From: Megachile rotundata
Lineage: Eukaryota; Arthropoda; Insecta; Hymenoptera; Megachilidae
Direction of reading: 5' to 3'
Assembly: GCF_050947335.1 (NCBI RefSeq)
Contig: NC_134993.1
Location: 15,128,001 to 15,192,000 of the forward strand
DNA: 64,000 bases
The translations under genes and the position numbers were made by a program. This document shows positions 1-14,162 of this stretch, piece after piece (position 1 is the stretch's first letter; every line of letters starts with the position of its first letter). The notes under the pieces were generated by a model, which did not search any database, had not been told where the DNA came from, and saw only the letters and a list, made by a program, of their open reading frames with translations.

Positions 1-3000
1 ACCACTGTTTGCTACCTGTTTCAATACCATCTATTCAAACATGCATGAATTTATCGCGCATTAATTTTATCGTGCAGATATTCTTCGTGCAACTATTTTT
101 GAAGATGCTATTCTATTATGGAGTATGATCTTTATCTTCTGACTATTGCACAAGTGTCTTCGCAAGACGCATTTCGTGCGTCCATTGTTATATGACGCAC
201 ATGGTGCGTCGGTACGTTAAAACGGATAGCTGTAGCTAAAATGCAAATATGCTTTTAGTAGATAATTTTAAAATATGATTGAACACACGTTTGTCAGAAT
301 ATTGACGATACTGACAGAACTACGTCGGAAATAGACGTATTTAGTTGGTCGAAAATAAACTTTGTGCCGTGTCGCATCATAGTCTACTAAATCTTCCGCA
401 AAATAGTTCACTATCGGCTTCCACCGTTTATTATCATATGTTATCTAATACCACGTATAATTATAAACGGGAAGGAAGTAACAGTATAATTATTACTTGC
501 ACTGTTGCTATGAGGTTACATTTAATACATGGCATATATTTTTTACAGGGTTCTTATTATACAATAATTGATCCAGATTGTTCGAAAATGCGGACGGTGA
601 TTATACTGCGGTCTCAGAAAATATGAGTGAAAATGAGAGTATGAACCGGAACTGTCCGTATTCCTTTTTGTGCTTCACAATAGATGGGACAAATGGTGCG
701 CCACGATAAACATCATTTACATCAGCGTTGCATAAGAATGTAATTGCGTTCTTGAATCGTAATTATTTGTGTACCTAATCTGTTCTCTGATTTCATGCAT
801 ACTGAACGTCAAGAATTTTGTAACTGTACAGACTCGCGGTATATTGCCATTTTTACATGAGCATTAGTGGCTTGTCTGGCAGGGTGTTTGTGACTTATGA
901 AGACTTAATCTTGTTGGAATCTTCTTTCTGACAAATGCTCACAATTCGTACGTCTGGTCCCGTTACTCGGATAACAAGAATAAATTAGAGGAATAGCAAG
1001 TAGCTGATTTTAAGGAACCGTTACATTTCTTTTCACGGCCTTCAAGCTTTAGTTTCGCTATCAAGGGAAATGATTTTGGAAATTGATCAGCGTGAAATCG
1101 TCTTCGCAATTGAAAGTAATTTATATCTTCAAGAATATCTGGATATTATAAACCATTTTGGTTATTAGGGGATAATTGAATATTATATAGGGCAAGCAAT
1201 TTAGCAATATAATTGCACGTAATGAGCGAAGAGTAGGGAGCTCTCGTTCGGTTAAACGTTCATGGAAAAGTAGCCCATTTACCAGGTTAAACGTTTGATT
1301 AACTCGTTAATCAAAAATTAAAAGAGCACCCTTTGATCTTGTGCTAAAAACGGATAAGCAAATCATCATTACCTAATTTCCATAAATTAATATCTCTGAT
1401 TATCATTTCAAATCAATTCAATTTCTTTTTTAGTTACCTTCGACGTTAGTAACCTAACCTTCGAGGCCAGGATAAGAAAGAAATAATTACGGATACCCAA
1501 AGTCTTCGCCTACGTTTCGCTCGAATATCATCAACCGATTGCGTCACGATCTGCTTCTATAATAGTTCATTAAATTGCCGGTAATTTGTCGTGGGGATAT
1601 TTTATGTTCGATGCTTTAGGCCTATCAGATATGAAAAAAATATCAGATAGAAAAAAATAGGAAGTGGAAAGTTCATTCAGAAGCGATGAATGTTTTTGTA
1701 CCTTGAAAACATTGAACGATACTCGAGCGTAATTTTGTTTAGCGTCTTTTGGCGTCGTGCCATTTGAAATTCATCGCTTGACGAATGCGGGAAGCTATGT
1801 AATTCAGGATAGGCGAGACAAGTTCGCGTGAATGAATAATTGGTTAGCTTGTTGCTCGACGTGTTGCTCTTTGCACTTGATCATGTAATTGTTCGATTGT
1901 AGACTTGATGTTAGATGTCAGAAGGCCATGAAGAAACAATTATTGCGGGCTTCTCTTAACTGTATCGAGTTCCTTGGTTCTTCAGTTTAATTTTTTAATT
2001 TTCCCACTCTTCTTATTTTTCCTCAACTTCATTCATAGCTTCTTCTTCATATTCCTTGTCTAATTCTTGTTTCTAAAATCACAAATTGCCCGTAGGTTCC
2101 ATCTCCCAGCACCAAACGAAACCAGCACGTCAAAAAGGGTCATTCTGCGCAAATGGATCAGATTGAAGTTGAACACTCTAACGCTCCAGATAGTCCAGAA
2201 TATTTTGTGGCATACGTTTAAAGCTTTCTTCCTCTCGACACGTAAAAGTGCTCTATTGCGACACTGAGAAGCGTGGCATTCTTTTCGAGGATCAAAATCC
2301 GCATTACTTTCCGACGGAACAAAGAGTCCTTTCGATCGGGTCTGCGTATCGAGCGCATTCAGCGTACCCGACTGTAATCAATTATAAACTTGACCCATCT
2401 CGACCCTTCTGACGCTTCCAAGCATTACCACTTCCTTCCTACTTTCGATCCGCCTACCAAAAAACAAGAGGATCTTCCAGCATGCTAAACGAATTAGGCT
2501 ACCAGCGTTAGGTCGCTTATCAAGCTGATTTCGAAACTGACACAGTTTCATGACTGAAAAGTTTCGCAAAATACCAGTAGTGTTACATCAATTAAAAGCT
2601 TACAGTTTAATGGTCACAACAATGTATATTCTTAATACGATTGTCATGTGATTGTCATTATGATATCATATCTAGTTTGAAAAGACAGAAGTAACAAATC
2701 AATTCAAATCTGAATGTACACCTTTCTTTTGCAGATTAAAAGAACCCATTCGGTTGTCGAAAAATCCCCGAGATTCAATCATCGGCGTTCAGCATCCATC
2801 GCAAAACAGCCACGGAGGAAGAGGATTTAGTGGAAGTCGGAAGGAAGGGATCGGTGCGCGTATCGGAGTAAGGGCAGAGGTGATCGAGGAGAGCGGATCA
2901 GCGAGAGAGATAGCAGGACAACCGACAAACAATAGACGCATAAAACCCGGTGCTCTCCCGATGGGGTCGTAGTTACGGTGTATTTGTAATGTATCTGGCG

Positions 3001-3316
3001 ATGATAGGCTAGCGCGGCAGGAAGAGATCGTCGTAGGGGGATCGCCATAGCTAATCGTACCACCCAAGGTGGTACAGATTGAGAGCTCTATCAGCACACA
3101 TCCTCTCCTGGACTAGCAAGTACATCCAGCAACGTTCAACGCGTACGTACGATTATCATCAAACAATTTTTGCTTCGCCTGTGTTTGCTGTTACCCTGCG
3201 CCTCTTTCTTCATATCTTCTCCTTTCATAGATGTGCTTGCTGCTTGCGGACGGTCCTTTGCTACGCTGGATCTACTCTGAGGGGTCAGATCTTTAACGTC
3301 GTCACTTTTTGGGAAT
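1..3316. other. non-coding region, no gene recognised
   Basis: No open frame here resembles a known protein. The longest frames (about 2.75-3.10 kb) overlap on both strands and lack family signatures. It lies upstream of the glutamate transporter on the same strand, so it may hold that gene's promoter, 5' UTR exons or first coding exon. An acceptor-like CTTTCTTTTGCAG ends at about 2734, but no exon could be tied to the transporter. Confidence 0.5.
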
Positions 3317-4568
3317 GAGATTCATTACTGCACGCTTGATTACTGCACGGTAGATTACTACACGATGGATTATCATGCGTTAGATTATCATGCGTTGAGC
3401 TACCACGCGTTAGGTTATCACGGGTTGAGTTACCATGCGTTAGATTATCAAGTTTTGAGTTACCACGCGTTAGATTATCAAGCTTTGAGTCACCACGCGT
3501 TAGGTTATCAAGCATAGAATTACCACGCGTTAGATTACCAGGGGTTGAGTTACCACGCGTTAGATTATCAAGCTTTGAGTTACCACGCGTTAGGTTATCA
3601 AGCATAGAATTACCACGCGTTAGATTACCAAGGGTTGAGTTACCACGCGTTAGATTATCAAGCGTTGAGTTACCATGCGTTAGATTACCACGCGTTAGAT
3701 TATCAAGCATAGAATTACCACGCGTTAGATTATCAAGCTTTGAATTACCACGCGTTAGATTACCACGGGTTGAGTTACCACGCGTTAGATTATCAAGCAT
3801 AGAATTACCACGCGTTGAGTTACCACGCGTTAGATTACCACGGGTTGAGTTACCACGCGTTAGATTATCAAGCTTTGAATTACCACGCGTTAGATTACCA
3901 AGGGTTGAGTTACCACGCGTTAGATTACCAAGCATAGAATTACCACGCGTTAGATTACCAAGCATAGAATTACCACGCGTTAGATTATCAAGCTTTGAAT
4001 TACCACGCGTTAGATTACCACGGATTGAGTTACCACGCGTTAGATTATCAAGCATAGAGTTACCACGCGTTAGATTACCACATGCTAGATTACCACGCGT
4101 TGTATTACCAGACGTTATATTATCAACCATAGAGTTACCACGCGTTAGATTATCACTTGTTGAAGTACCACGCGTTAGATTACCACACGTTGTATTATCA
4201 ACCATAGAGTTACTACGCGTTAGATTATCACTCGTTGAATTATCACGCGTTAGATTATTACACGCTAGATTACCACGCGTTAGATCATCACATGTTGAAT
4301 TACCAAGTGTTATATTACCATCTGTTGATTTACCACGCGTTAGATTATCAAGCGTACAGTCACCACGCGTTAGATTATCAAGCGTACAGTCACCACGCGT
4401 TAGATTATCAAGCGTACAGTCACTACGCGTTAGATTATCAAGCGTACAGTCACCACGCGTTAGATTATCAATCGTACAGTCACCACGCGTCAGATTATCA
4501 CGCATTGAATTACAGCGACTATCTCCACGCATCAGATCATTACGCGTTGACTCGCCACGCGTATACAC
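3317..4568. repeat. 30-bp minisatellite, about 42 units
   Basis: A head-to-tail array of a 30-bp unit of the type TTACCACGCGTTAGATTA followed by a variable CCAAGCATAGAA-like half. Most units contain ACGCGT (an MluI site). Units differ mainly in the second half, so there are several variant classes, with a cleaner sub-block (AGCGTACAGTCACC variant) at about 4340-4490. Because 30 is a multiple of three, a 427-codon frame stays open on the minus strand (repeating decapeptide NLTRGNSMLD) and a shorter one on the plus strand. This looks like a consequence of period and composition, not a gene. No start context, splice sites or family match was seen. Confidence 0.95.
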
Positions 4569-4579
4569 CGATCCCCATT

Positions 4580-6720
4580 CTCTTCCTCCTCCTAATTTCC
4601 GATATTATTCACAGTGATCTAAGAAGACAGTGGCCGGTATATCACCGGATCAACAGTTTCTTCCGATCTCTCCGATCGCACCACACCGTATTTCTTCCCT
4701 GATCGGAACACGAAGCAGCTTCCGGTTCACCGGAAGTGATCTATGCGAACGGGTGACCGTCTTTTGGATACCATCACGTAAATCAGCATAGGACACAACC
4801 ATGGAAATTGCCACTGAATTGTATGTATTCATTTTATTTATCTTCTTTGAAATTTTGCAGAGCATGAAAAGTTTGATGTGTTGTATGATATAGGCGGCAT
4901 TCTGAGATGACATTAATAGGCACATGAAGTTACTATGCGCAGCATGCTTGATTAATGGATTTGCGAGGATACGGTTACGGAATGTTGCAGGAATTTGCGT
5001 GACTCAATGTTAAATCATTTTCATGAAAAGTTACACTTCTGTTTATTAAAGAGTTCAGGTTTCAGAGGGAAGAAACACTTCTTCTTTAAAGCTTACGTAA
5101 AGCTTATATTAGCTTATGTATATTCATTAATTATGATCAGTAATTATGATGCAGTAGATGTGATAAAATGCAAGTTGATGTTCAAACTCAGAGAAAATGA
5201 CGCCGTCAAGGCAAAGAAATAAGTGAATGAATTCGGCGTTCAGAGGCGTACCGTGAAAAGGCACAATTTGATAAGTGGAGTTTGCTGTGGAGCCACTTAA
5301 GATTAATCCAATTTGTTAAAATATTCGTCTCGCTTACTCAAAGTAAAAGAAGAAGGCACATAAGATTTCGAAATGTTTCTATCAAGCTAATAAAACCTGT
5401 CGATGACTGAGTCTCAAAGGACAATATATCTCGCTACAAGGTCATCAACGAGACTTTCAAGACTTGGACCGCCTCTTGAGGCCTACTTAACCCGAGGTCG
5501 CCGGCAAAGACTCAATCAAATCATAAAGAAGACTACTTTGACCCTTGCTTGAGAAGCTATGGGTTACGATATCGTCGATTTTTATTTTCTTAATTCAATG
5601 GTGACTTCAGTTCACTTTAAAACACCTACGTTTCATATATAAATTATCAGACTCATCAATTATTTCAAACTCTCTGTTCAGAACATTCTAAGTTCCACAA
5701 TTGCAAAGTTGTACTGTAAGAGTTATATACTTACATAGAGTTACATACTTATGGTGTTGAGAGTTAATTAAATGTTGAGAGATTGACTCGATTGTGTCAA
5801 ACGGATTGACTGATTATTTGATTCGATTCAAACGTTGTTCGCGCATGCCTGAATCAAGACAGCAGGGATATAATAATCATTGTCAATTGCCATTCTGTGC
5901 CAATGCTTTACTAATCGTACGCTTATTTCTTTCCAGTCGTAATTCTAATTTAGAAGGTGACTTCTTTTCGCGAAGACGTACCCTTCTCATCAATGGTGTT
6001 AAATATTCAAGGCCGTCAGACTTTCACACAACTCGATTAAAAATCCCGAACTACTACTCGTGAACGTTACGCAAACGTTTCGCGAATGTTAATGATCAAG
6101 TTGGACCAGTTCGACCCACGAATCTTCTCGTAGAAAAACACGTGGATATAAAAATGAACTCACGAAGCAGGAATCTGAATAATAAAAATGAAAAATAAAC
6201 ACGACAATACATCCAAATACTTGTCTGTTAAAAATATACTTAATTAAGATTCATTGAAGATGTACTCACAAAAAGGAAGGAATTAAAAGTCACACGCTAA
6301 TTAAAATCAGAAGGCGTTCATTGACTATGCAAGAGATCAGATGTTAAGGTCGCAATCGTCTTTTTTACTCGTCTGACGATAAGATATCGTCTAACGCAAT
6401 TTCTTGGTTCGACAACATTTTTTTTCTAACCACTGTTGATCGAAGTGACCGAGTTACGAGCCGCGACTCGTTAACATCGTTGTAGGATTAATTCTTGCAA
6501 TTAACCCTTGGTAGTTTCTTTTTCTTGGAATTTCTGGCGATTTATTTGCACTGAGAATTAAGGTGATTTTATTCTTCATAATTCCTTCAAGATATTCTTC
6601 AGAGAATTCCTTTATATTGTACAAGTCTTGCCAACTTATCAGAAACACCTTATGTAGCTTACATATTGTAGCTTACATCTTGTAGCTTACACCTTGTTCT
6701 AACACAGCCCCAATTTTTCA
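4580..6720. other. non-coding interval
   Basis: No supported gene. Near 6,650-6,700 there are three copies of a short TGTAGCTTACA-type repeat just upstream of the transporter's first recognised acceptor. The interval probably belongs to intron 1 or the upstream region of that gene. Confidence 0.5.
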
Positions 6721-6721
6721 G

Positions 6722-8730
6722 GTCCCCACTATCAGGAGCAGATCCACAATGCAAGATCATAGAACGCACCTCATACTATCCCCAAGACCCGAACAAGAGG
6801 CCAAAGACCAGGAGAGAGAAGGTTCTAGCCTGTCTGAGGCACAACTCGTTGACTATGCTCACTGTGGGCGGTGTGGTCGGTGGTGTGATCCTTGGTATCA
6901 TCCTGAGAAGCTCACGACCGCAAGGATGGACGAAACGCGAGATTATGTACATCAACTACTTAGGAGACCTGTTCCTGAGGATGCTGAAGAGTTTGATCCT
7001 GCCGCTAATCATATCCAGTTTGGTCTCAGCCATAGGATCTCTTGATTTGTCGCTGAGCGGTAGGATTGGGGCTCGGGCTATCGTTTATTACATGGTTACC
7101 ACTATTAGCGCTGTTATACTAGGTCAGTGAAGATTTACAGCATCATTTTTTAACAAAGAAATTGATACATCTTATATTGAAGTGAACTCTTCATGTTGAA
7201 CTCTCCTTTTCAGGTATAATTTTGGTAATTACGATACAACCCGGAGTGGGAAACAACCCAGACATCAAGACAAAAGAACACTCACAGAACGTGTCCACAG
7301 TAGATACTCTGATGGATCTAGTTCGGAATATGTTTCCTCCAAATCTGGTGGAAGCTTGCATTTCTCAGCACAGGACCGAAATGCAGAAACCAGTGAATGG
7401 TTCCACAGGTGAAGATCACTATAGAATCCTTGAAGAATAGAAGGTAGACCAGTGGCCTGGCCTGGTCTAGCATCAGTGAGAAATTAAAAATTTGTAATTT
7501 TGAAAATCTTTGTGCAGACAATATGGACAACTGGGAGCTAGTGCAAAAGAGCGTCTCCGGGACCAACATTATGGGTCTGGTTGTCTTTGCCACAGCTCTA
7601 GGCATCACTCTAGGAAAGATGGAACAGCAAGGGAAACCTCTTCTTCACTTCTTCGAGTCACTGTCGAGCGCGATGATGCTAATTACTCACTGGGTGATCT
7701 GGTGAATACGCATTTCATTTCAAATTAGGCATTTCATTGCAAATTTCACTCCCTCGCAAAATGTAGCAGTTTCAAATAATTCTGCCTTCACAGGTTGTCA
7801 CCCATAGGTGTGTTCTTCCTGGTAGGCGCAAAGATCACAGAGATGCAATCATTAGACGAAGTCGTTGCCCAGCTAGGAATGTACTTCCTCACCGTTCTAA
7901 TCGGTTTATGCATACACGGTTTCATAGTTCTACCCATCTTGTATTTCGTCCTGACGAAAAAGAATCCGTACGTGTACATATCAAACATGGCACAAGCGTT
8001 GGTCACTGCATTTGGCACCTCTTCGAGTTCTGCCACTCTTCCAATCGCTATCAACTGTCTGGAGGAGCGGAATAACATTGACCCTCGAATCACGAGATTC
8101 GTGCTGCCAATTGGTGCTACCATTAACATGGATGGCACTGCTCTGTATGAGGCAGTGGCTGCTATCTTCATCGCGCAAGTACGGCAGGTCAGCCTCACCT
8201 TTGGTCAGCTGGTTGCAGTGAGGTAAATCAAACAATATTCAAGTCTGAGAGGAAGGTTACAAGTCTGACATCAAAATAATATGCCATAATACTTGTTTCA
8301 GTATTACAGCAACTGCTGCAAGTATTGGAGCAGCTGGAATTCCTCAGGCAGGTCTGGTGACAATGGTAATGGTGCTGGATACTGTTCGCCTTCCAGCTGA
8401 TGATGTCTTTCTGGTTATCGCTGTTGATTGGTTGCTGTGAGTTTCCTCAAATTGCAGGACCATAGAGCCCACTATCTTAGAATGCTTTCTTCTATTTCCA
8501 TCTACTCTTGATGCTCCATGCTTTGAATAATATATTGTTAAAAAAAATAGATATGAAAAGTATAACTTGGTTAAATTTGCAGAGACCGCTTCAGGACAAC
8601 GGTGAACGTGGTGGGCGACTCGCTAGGAGCCGGAATCGTGAACCATCTAAGCAGAAACGAGCTAACGTCGTTATCGCACAATACACAGTCCCAGAACGGA
8701 GCAGATCATCATACGACAACGTCTATATGA
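6722..8730 (+). CDS. excitatory amino acid (glutamate) transporter, SLC1/EAAT family; 5' coding exon missing
   Basis: Exons 6722-7122, 7214-7408, 7518-7701, 7794-8222, 8302-8436 and 8583-8730 (stop TGA) all join in frame through GT-AG introns and give about 496 residues. EAATs are Na+-coupled symporters of the plasma membrane that clear glutamate, mainly in glia. Visible signatures are FLRMLKSLILPLIISSLVSA in the early membrane segments, an NGST glycosylation sequon in the variable extracellular loop, the serine-rich hairpin GTSSSSATLP, the substrate/Na+ motif GATINMDGTALYE, AASIGAAGIPQAGLVTM, and DRFRTTVNVVGDSLGAGIV near the C-terminus. The first exon is read from an acceptor at 6719-6721. 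It has no in-frame ATG before residue M of MLTVGG (6855), which would remove a conserved N-terminal stretch (KVLACLRHNSLT). The true start must therefore lie in an upstream exon that was not identified. Family assignment is secure; the orthologue within the EAAT family is not. Confidence 0.95.
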
Positions 8731-11700
8731 AGTCGGGATCAGTATTAATTGTTAGAATTCACTTGTCACGATAGCAGAAACGTTGAGCATTCGCTTTCTC
8801 CTGCGACAGTTTGATCCGTTAAATGTTACATTCCCTAACTTGAAATTTATCGAGAACGAAATTTTGTATTCACATCTTGATGGCAGCAACCTTGCGTAGT
8901 TACTCGAGAAGCGATTTTGTTGATACGACGTTCTGACGAGGGCATGTTTTATATTTAACTTAATCTAATCCCAGTTTCGTTCAATTAGGGTAAAAATCGA
9001 ATTGTCTGATCATGTTTTAATGGTCGTGTTCAGTTGATTGTATTATAAGTTGCCAGCTTTTACATTTGATTTCGAAGTTTGTTAAATTTATTTTGCCGAA
9101 CACTTTAAGTTGTACCTGGTACATTATGAGGCACTTTGAAAATTCTTTCTGTTGACATTGTGCAATGTTACACGCCTCTATGGGTACAGTGAACATAGTA
9201 CTGCCTAAGTGTTCTGATTTTAATGGTGTTCTTTTTTTATCTTACTTTTCAATTTCCGAAGCACCATTCTCTTCTTGCTAACTTGAGATGAAAGGAAGGG
9301 GATACTTCAAATAGCAATAACAAACTTGCAATGCAAATATTTGACTTCAAAATAATTTTTTAAAATTTGGAGGTAATTAAAATAACACACGATTTTTAAT
9401 AACATAGTTGAGATGTATAAAATCCGATTGTACATGATTGATCTAGACAAAACATTAGTACCAATAGATATGCATTCTGAATAATGTTTCACATTTAATC
9501 TTTGTCTTCCATCGCTACAATATGATAGCTTAATTTGCTGTTAGTACGATTCAGTTGCAAAACACATGTAAACCATAGTTTCAGTCCAATTCAATAATAA
9601 GAAAAGTCTAAATTTTTAGAAAGTTATAGTCACCTTCTTATTCAGTTTTGAAATTGATATATAAAGTAATTATAAATGTGTTCAATCTTCAGTAGATTTG
9701 TATGCTTGTAAAGGGGCACAATACATGCAGAAGAGAAGTTGTTTCATGCTAGTAATATTTGTAGAAAGTCAATGATAAAAATATTATGGTATTTAAAATA
9801 CCTCACTGCACTAGACAAAAAGTGTTCAACTATTATCTAGAAAGTAAAGAAATGTATTTTATTACTCTCTAACAGAAACACTAAATGATTATTATATATA
9901 TTCCTTTATACAGTTACATTGGTGCATGCAGTGAATGTAACTGAATAGTCAATTTATATTTTTAATTTATTTACTGTATTACACTTTATATAGGCATAAC
10001 TTAAGTTAAATAAGTTGGAAGATAATTAACTACGTTTACATTTACTTTTCAGGAACATTAACATCTTATTTATTTTTTAATAATAATTTTAATGAAAACA
10101 TTCGTTGCAGACAAAATTTATAAATAGCTTGAAAATTCAACAATAATATAAAGATGAAAATAAAGCAAAATTTTGATTCTGTTTCATTTCAACTAGATGT
10201 TGAAATACCACTGCACATTCAGGAGGCATTATATTATTGATTATCAACCAGTTAATTTGATTGTTCATATTGTCATGCTTCTTCTTTTTATAAAAGTTTT
10301 ATAATGGCCACGTTCAATTTGATTAACATATCTTTTATTTCTTATTTTGTGAAATTAGTTATATCTTTAACTTTATGCTGTGAATGATTATAGATGAATT
10401 GCTAAGAGATTCAGGAGTACAAGTTAGCTTTTAGTTATGGTATTTTATAAAACTTTTTTGTTTGCATTGATCCCAAATTTTTAATCCTTTACCTAATTAT
10501 TTGGAAATGTTAAACAAACAACAATTAGTTCATTAAATTGTTACAACAAAGCTAACTGATACCATGTTGCTCCTCAGCAATTCCAATAATGGGATGTGTT
10601 TAAAGTTAAGGCATGATTCAAACTAATGTTTGTATTATTATAATTAATCTCATGAATTGATGTACAGTTACACTTTGTAATTAAATTCTGAGTAGAATTT
10701 ATGTACCTGTACGTAATTAAGTAATGCCATAGTTGCTTAAAAATATGCTGTATAATATTTATTTGTACAATAAATGTACAAACTGACAATAACAATAAAT
10801 TTATTGCTTATTTCTAAACAAAGTCACGCGTGTACGTGAAAAATACTTGAGCCTTTCAGCCGTTTTATTTCAGCAAATGATACACCATCATTATTGTGCT
10901 AACAAAATAATTCTTATCACAGTGAAAATGTGCTTTTACATGATTAAAAACAAGAACAGATTTTTCAATAAAAAGTTTTTACCAATTGTTTTAGTACTCA
11001 ACATTATTTCCCCTCCATCTTGTAGGAGGTATAGGTTTACTTAAAACATAAAATAATTAATTAAGAGAATTACTGAAAATTGTTTATTTCTTCTATTCAC
11101 TAACTGTGCATATAATATTTTCTTTTTTGTTTATTTTATCAATTACATTTCAGTTTGCGTTTTCATGAGTTAATATTAAGTGGCAGTTGCAAAAAAATAA
11201 ATCTATTTGGGATCTTAGAAATCCGGAATATATACTACAAAAGAACTTTGAAAAAATACGAAACGTATATGTATATTAAAACAGTAATATTGCAAAAGTT
11301 TCTATCACGTTTTAAACATAAAGGACTCTTTTATTTATTTGGTCACCTATTCTATTGTCTTAACTTCAAACGGATATGCAAAAATGATCTACGCAGTAGA
11401 CTGTCATTGGATTTATTCCAAATTGATCGGTATCTTAGGTGCATTTAGAAAATTATAAAAGATCATAGTGTTATATGTATACAACTAAAATGCTTAACAC
11501 AATATGACTAGATAAAATGCACTTTGTTATAATACTTTGAAGTAAAAACATACTGGAGAAAGGAAATAGAAATTTAATAAAAATAAAAAGCAGTGATTCG
11601 GAAATCCTTGCAAAGTTTGGAAATTCTATTTCTTATGCATAGCAATTAACGTTGCTACATTTTCTATGCAAACATAAAGGCTTCATGTCGTTTCTCTCAA

Positions 11701-12245
11701 ACTAAGACAATGTTAATCTAACATCATCCTATTCGTTATTTTACAAATGTAAATATAGCAGCAAATATAATTTTATTATTTAACACGATAGCTAATAATC
11801 ACGGACGTCTGAATTAATTTCTATTAACTTCTTTAATAAAAAGCACTTTCGATGGCATTGAATATATAAAACTTCTGTACTAAACCTGTTAGGTGACCCC
11901 ACAAAATGAAGTTTCGTTTTGCAATACAATTTCAAACTATCATTCCTTTCTTGATCATACAAGAACGGCATGATAGTACATAAAATCGAAAAATGCACGT
12001 TTATAAAGTCTTAAAATTTTAAACAGGCATCCTTATGTACATAATATAAACAATTCACTATAGTATTTACAAAATTAAAACAGTATATACGTTCTGCTTA
12101 ATACTAAACATCTATAAATCACAATTGTCATCAACCTCGACAGAGTGTAAAATATCGCTCGTACCTCGGTAATAAATTGTGCTCAATAATGTGTAAACGT
12201 CGATACAGAACGATTTCTGATTCTCTTTCAAATAATTCCCAATAT
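8731..12245. other. 3' UTR and intergenic DNA between two convergent genes
   Basis: AT-rich sequence with no supported coding region. It should hold the 3' UTR of the glutamate transporter (left) and of the polyamine oxidase (right, minus strand). Many AATAAA-like hexamers occur, so the cleavage sites cannot be fixed by eye. Confidence 0.6.
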
Positions 12246-14162
12246 TTAATTCAAGGAAATTCCTTGTATCCACGAACTGAGATCGCTCGTGTCTTCGCAA
12301 CTAAGACTCAATAAATTCTTTTCATTCTTTTTCGATTCCAAGAGCGCTTGAGCAGCAGTTCGACCAGTTAAATATGCTCCATGTACAGTACTATAAAAGG
12401 AAGAATGTGTATGTTCACCTGCAAATGCTATTAAAATTTTAGTAGGATCATTCTCTTGAAATATAGGCTCAGCTAAACGATTAATATCTAATTGACTTGC
12501 ACCGACAGCCATAGCAGTGTAGGAACCGCGTGTATACGGCTGAGAATGCCACGATGTATGCAAACAATTCTTTGGTGCTGGTACGAACGGATCGTTTAAA
12601 AATCTTCTTAATATCGATGTGCATACATCTGCCACTTCTGCTGTACTCAATTTCTCCATATATTCGGCAGCTTTTCCTGATATCCATCCTAATAACAGAG
12701 TCTCTGAAATTTTTGTAAAAGAATATATCTTTCTAAACCACGTTTTAGTAACATCTTGCTTTTCCTCTTCTGTCAATCCTCTGTCATCCCACAGAAGCAT
12801 TACTTCAGATACACCAGGATTCAAAAACGGTCTTTCGTATTCTAAAAATATTTTATCCACAGTACCAAATAAAAGTCTATCTATGGCTTCTAGTTTATAA
12901 TTTGGCAGAGGTGGTTCAAATATATCGTTTGCTTTCTCCTTAAGTACACCTAGTGGTAATGTACAGATTACTTGTTCCGCTAGTATTGTTTTTCCATTTT
13001 CACACTGTATCTCAATATGCGGATTTGTATTAGAACAGTTATTAACTTCAATATTTGCATTGTCCACACTTTTTTTTCTCTGCCACCTACAATTCCATGA
13101 AAATAAAAATTGATTTTCTTTAAGACTTGTACCATGTAAGTAATGTCAACCTGTTTTACCTAATTTTAGTAACTACATGTCTAGTTAAAATGCTAGTTTT
13201 TGGTATGTGTTTTGCAACTGGTTCCAATATCGCACTGTATCCATCTGGAAGACTAATATTTCCACCTTGAAGTTCTGCATATGAACCCATTTCCAAGAGA
13301 TCAACATCTTCCATGCTATCACAGCCAGTAATACAGGTCTCTCTTTTAAGTAAACAATCGAATAATAGTTGTCTAATTTTCCTTTCTTCAACTGGTAAAG
13401 ATGATAAATAAATTTCAGCTTCCAATGCCACATGTGCTCCAACACTGTTTATGCCATCTGGAGGACTATAAGAGCTCAGAAAGTACTCTTCGCACCGTCT
13501 TAGAAAACATACATAAGCTTCATAGATTTCTTGTAAAACTGGAAAAGGCAACTGTTTTCCATCTTCCATTGCTGCTACAACTTTATGAGGCCTTGGTACA
13601 CGTACAATGTCTATTAATCCATTTGCCATTGCCAACTCAAACATTGGATTTCCTAATACTCCATGGATCCAATTTGCTCCTAACTCTATCTTCTCATTAC
13701 CTATGTTAAAATATGCACACAACTTAGACTTTGAACTAAGAAATGTCTAGTATTTAGTTTTGAAAGTAAAATAAAGAAGATGTTTAACTTATTTACACTT
13801 TCAATGACTATCTTGAATAACAGAACACAATTTTGTATGTATATGAAATACATTAAAAAAAACGCTGTTCATTAGAAAGAAGGATAAATTTATATAACCA
13901 GAATCAAAAGCTAAAACGAGTAATCGAAGATGTATTGATTATTAACCAATTTTGAAAATAGGTTATGTATACATTTACCGAGTTTCATAGCAACAATTCG
14001 ACCACCTATCCGTCCTCGAGCTTCAACAATCAAAAAATCAGTTTCGTGGTTTTTCAGTAAGTGATTTGCGGCCGATAATCCGGCCATACCAGCACCAACA
14101 ATTAAAATTTTACATTTAACTTTATCATCTTCTGTTCTCTTCGTGGATTCCGCCATGATCAT
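12246..14162 (-). CDS. FAD-dependent polyamine oxidase (PAOX/SMOX family)
   Basis: Minus-strand exons 13979-14162, 13160-13700 and 12246-13086 join to 1566 nt, 521 residues, close to PAOX/SMOX length. The family oxidises spermine or N1-acetylated polyamines with FAD, giving H2O2 and an aminoaldehyde. The N-terminus carries the dinucleotide-binding fold ILIVGAGMAGLSAANHLL, then EARGRIGGR. Exon 2 restores the substrate-site motif as LGANWIHG. The middle has DKIFLEYERPF with the conserved lysine region. The C-terminus has PYTRGSY and the FAD-contacting FAGEHTHSSFYSTVHGAYLTG. The exon 2 acceptor was placed at ACATAG before GTAATGAG because only that join gives KLG-NEKIELG in frame. Two near ATGs exist (14162 and 14156); the first was used. 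No C-terminal SKL-type peroxisome signal is seen (it ends SLN). The PYTRGSY context looks closer to PAOX than to SMOX, but substrate choice is not decided. Confidence 0.93.

Noticed and set aside
2754..3318. Overlapping open frames on both strands
   Set aside because: Low-complexity, mutually overlapping and without splice signals or family signatures. Local GC richness explains the lack of stops.
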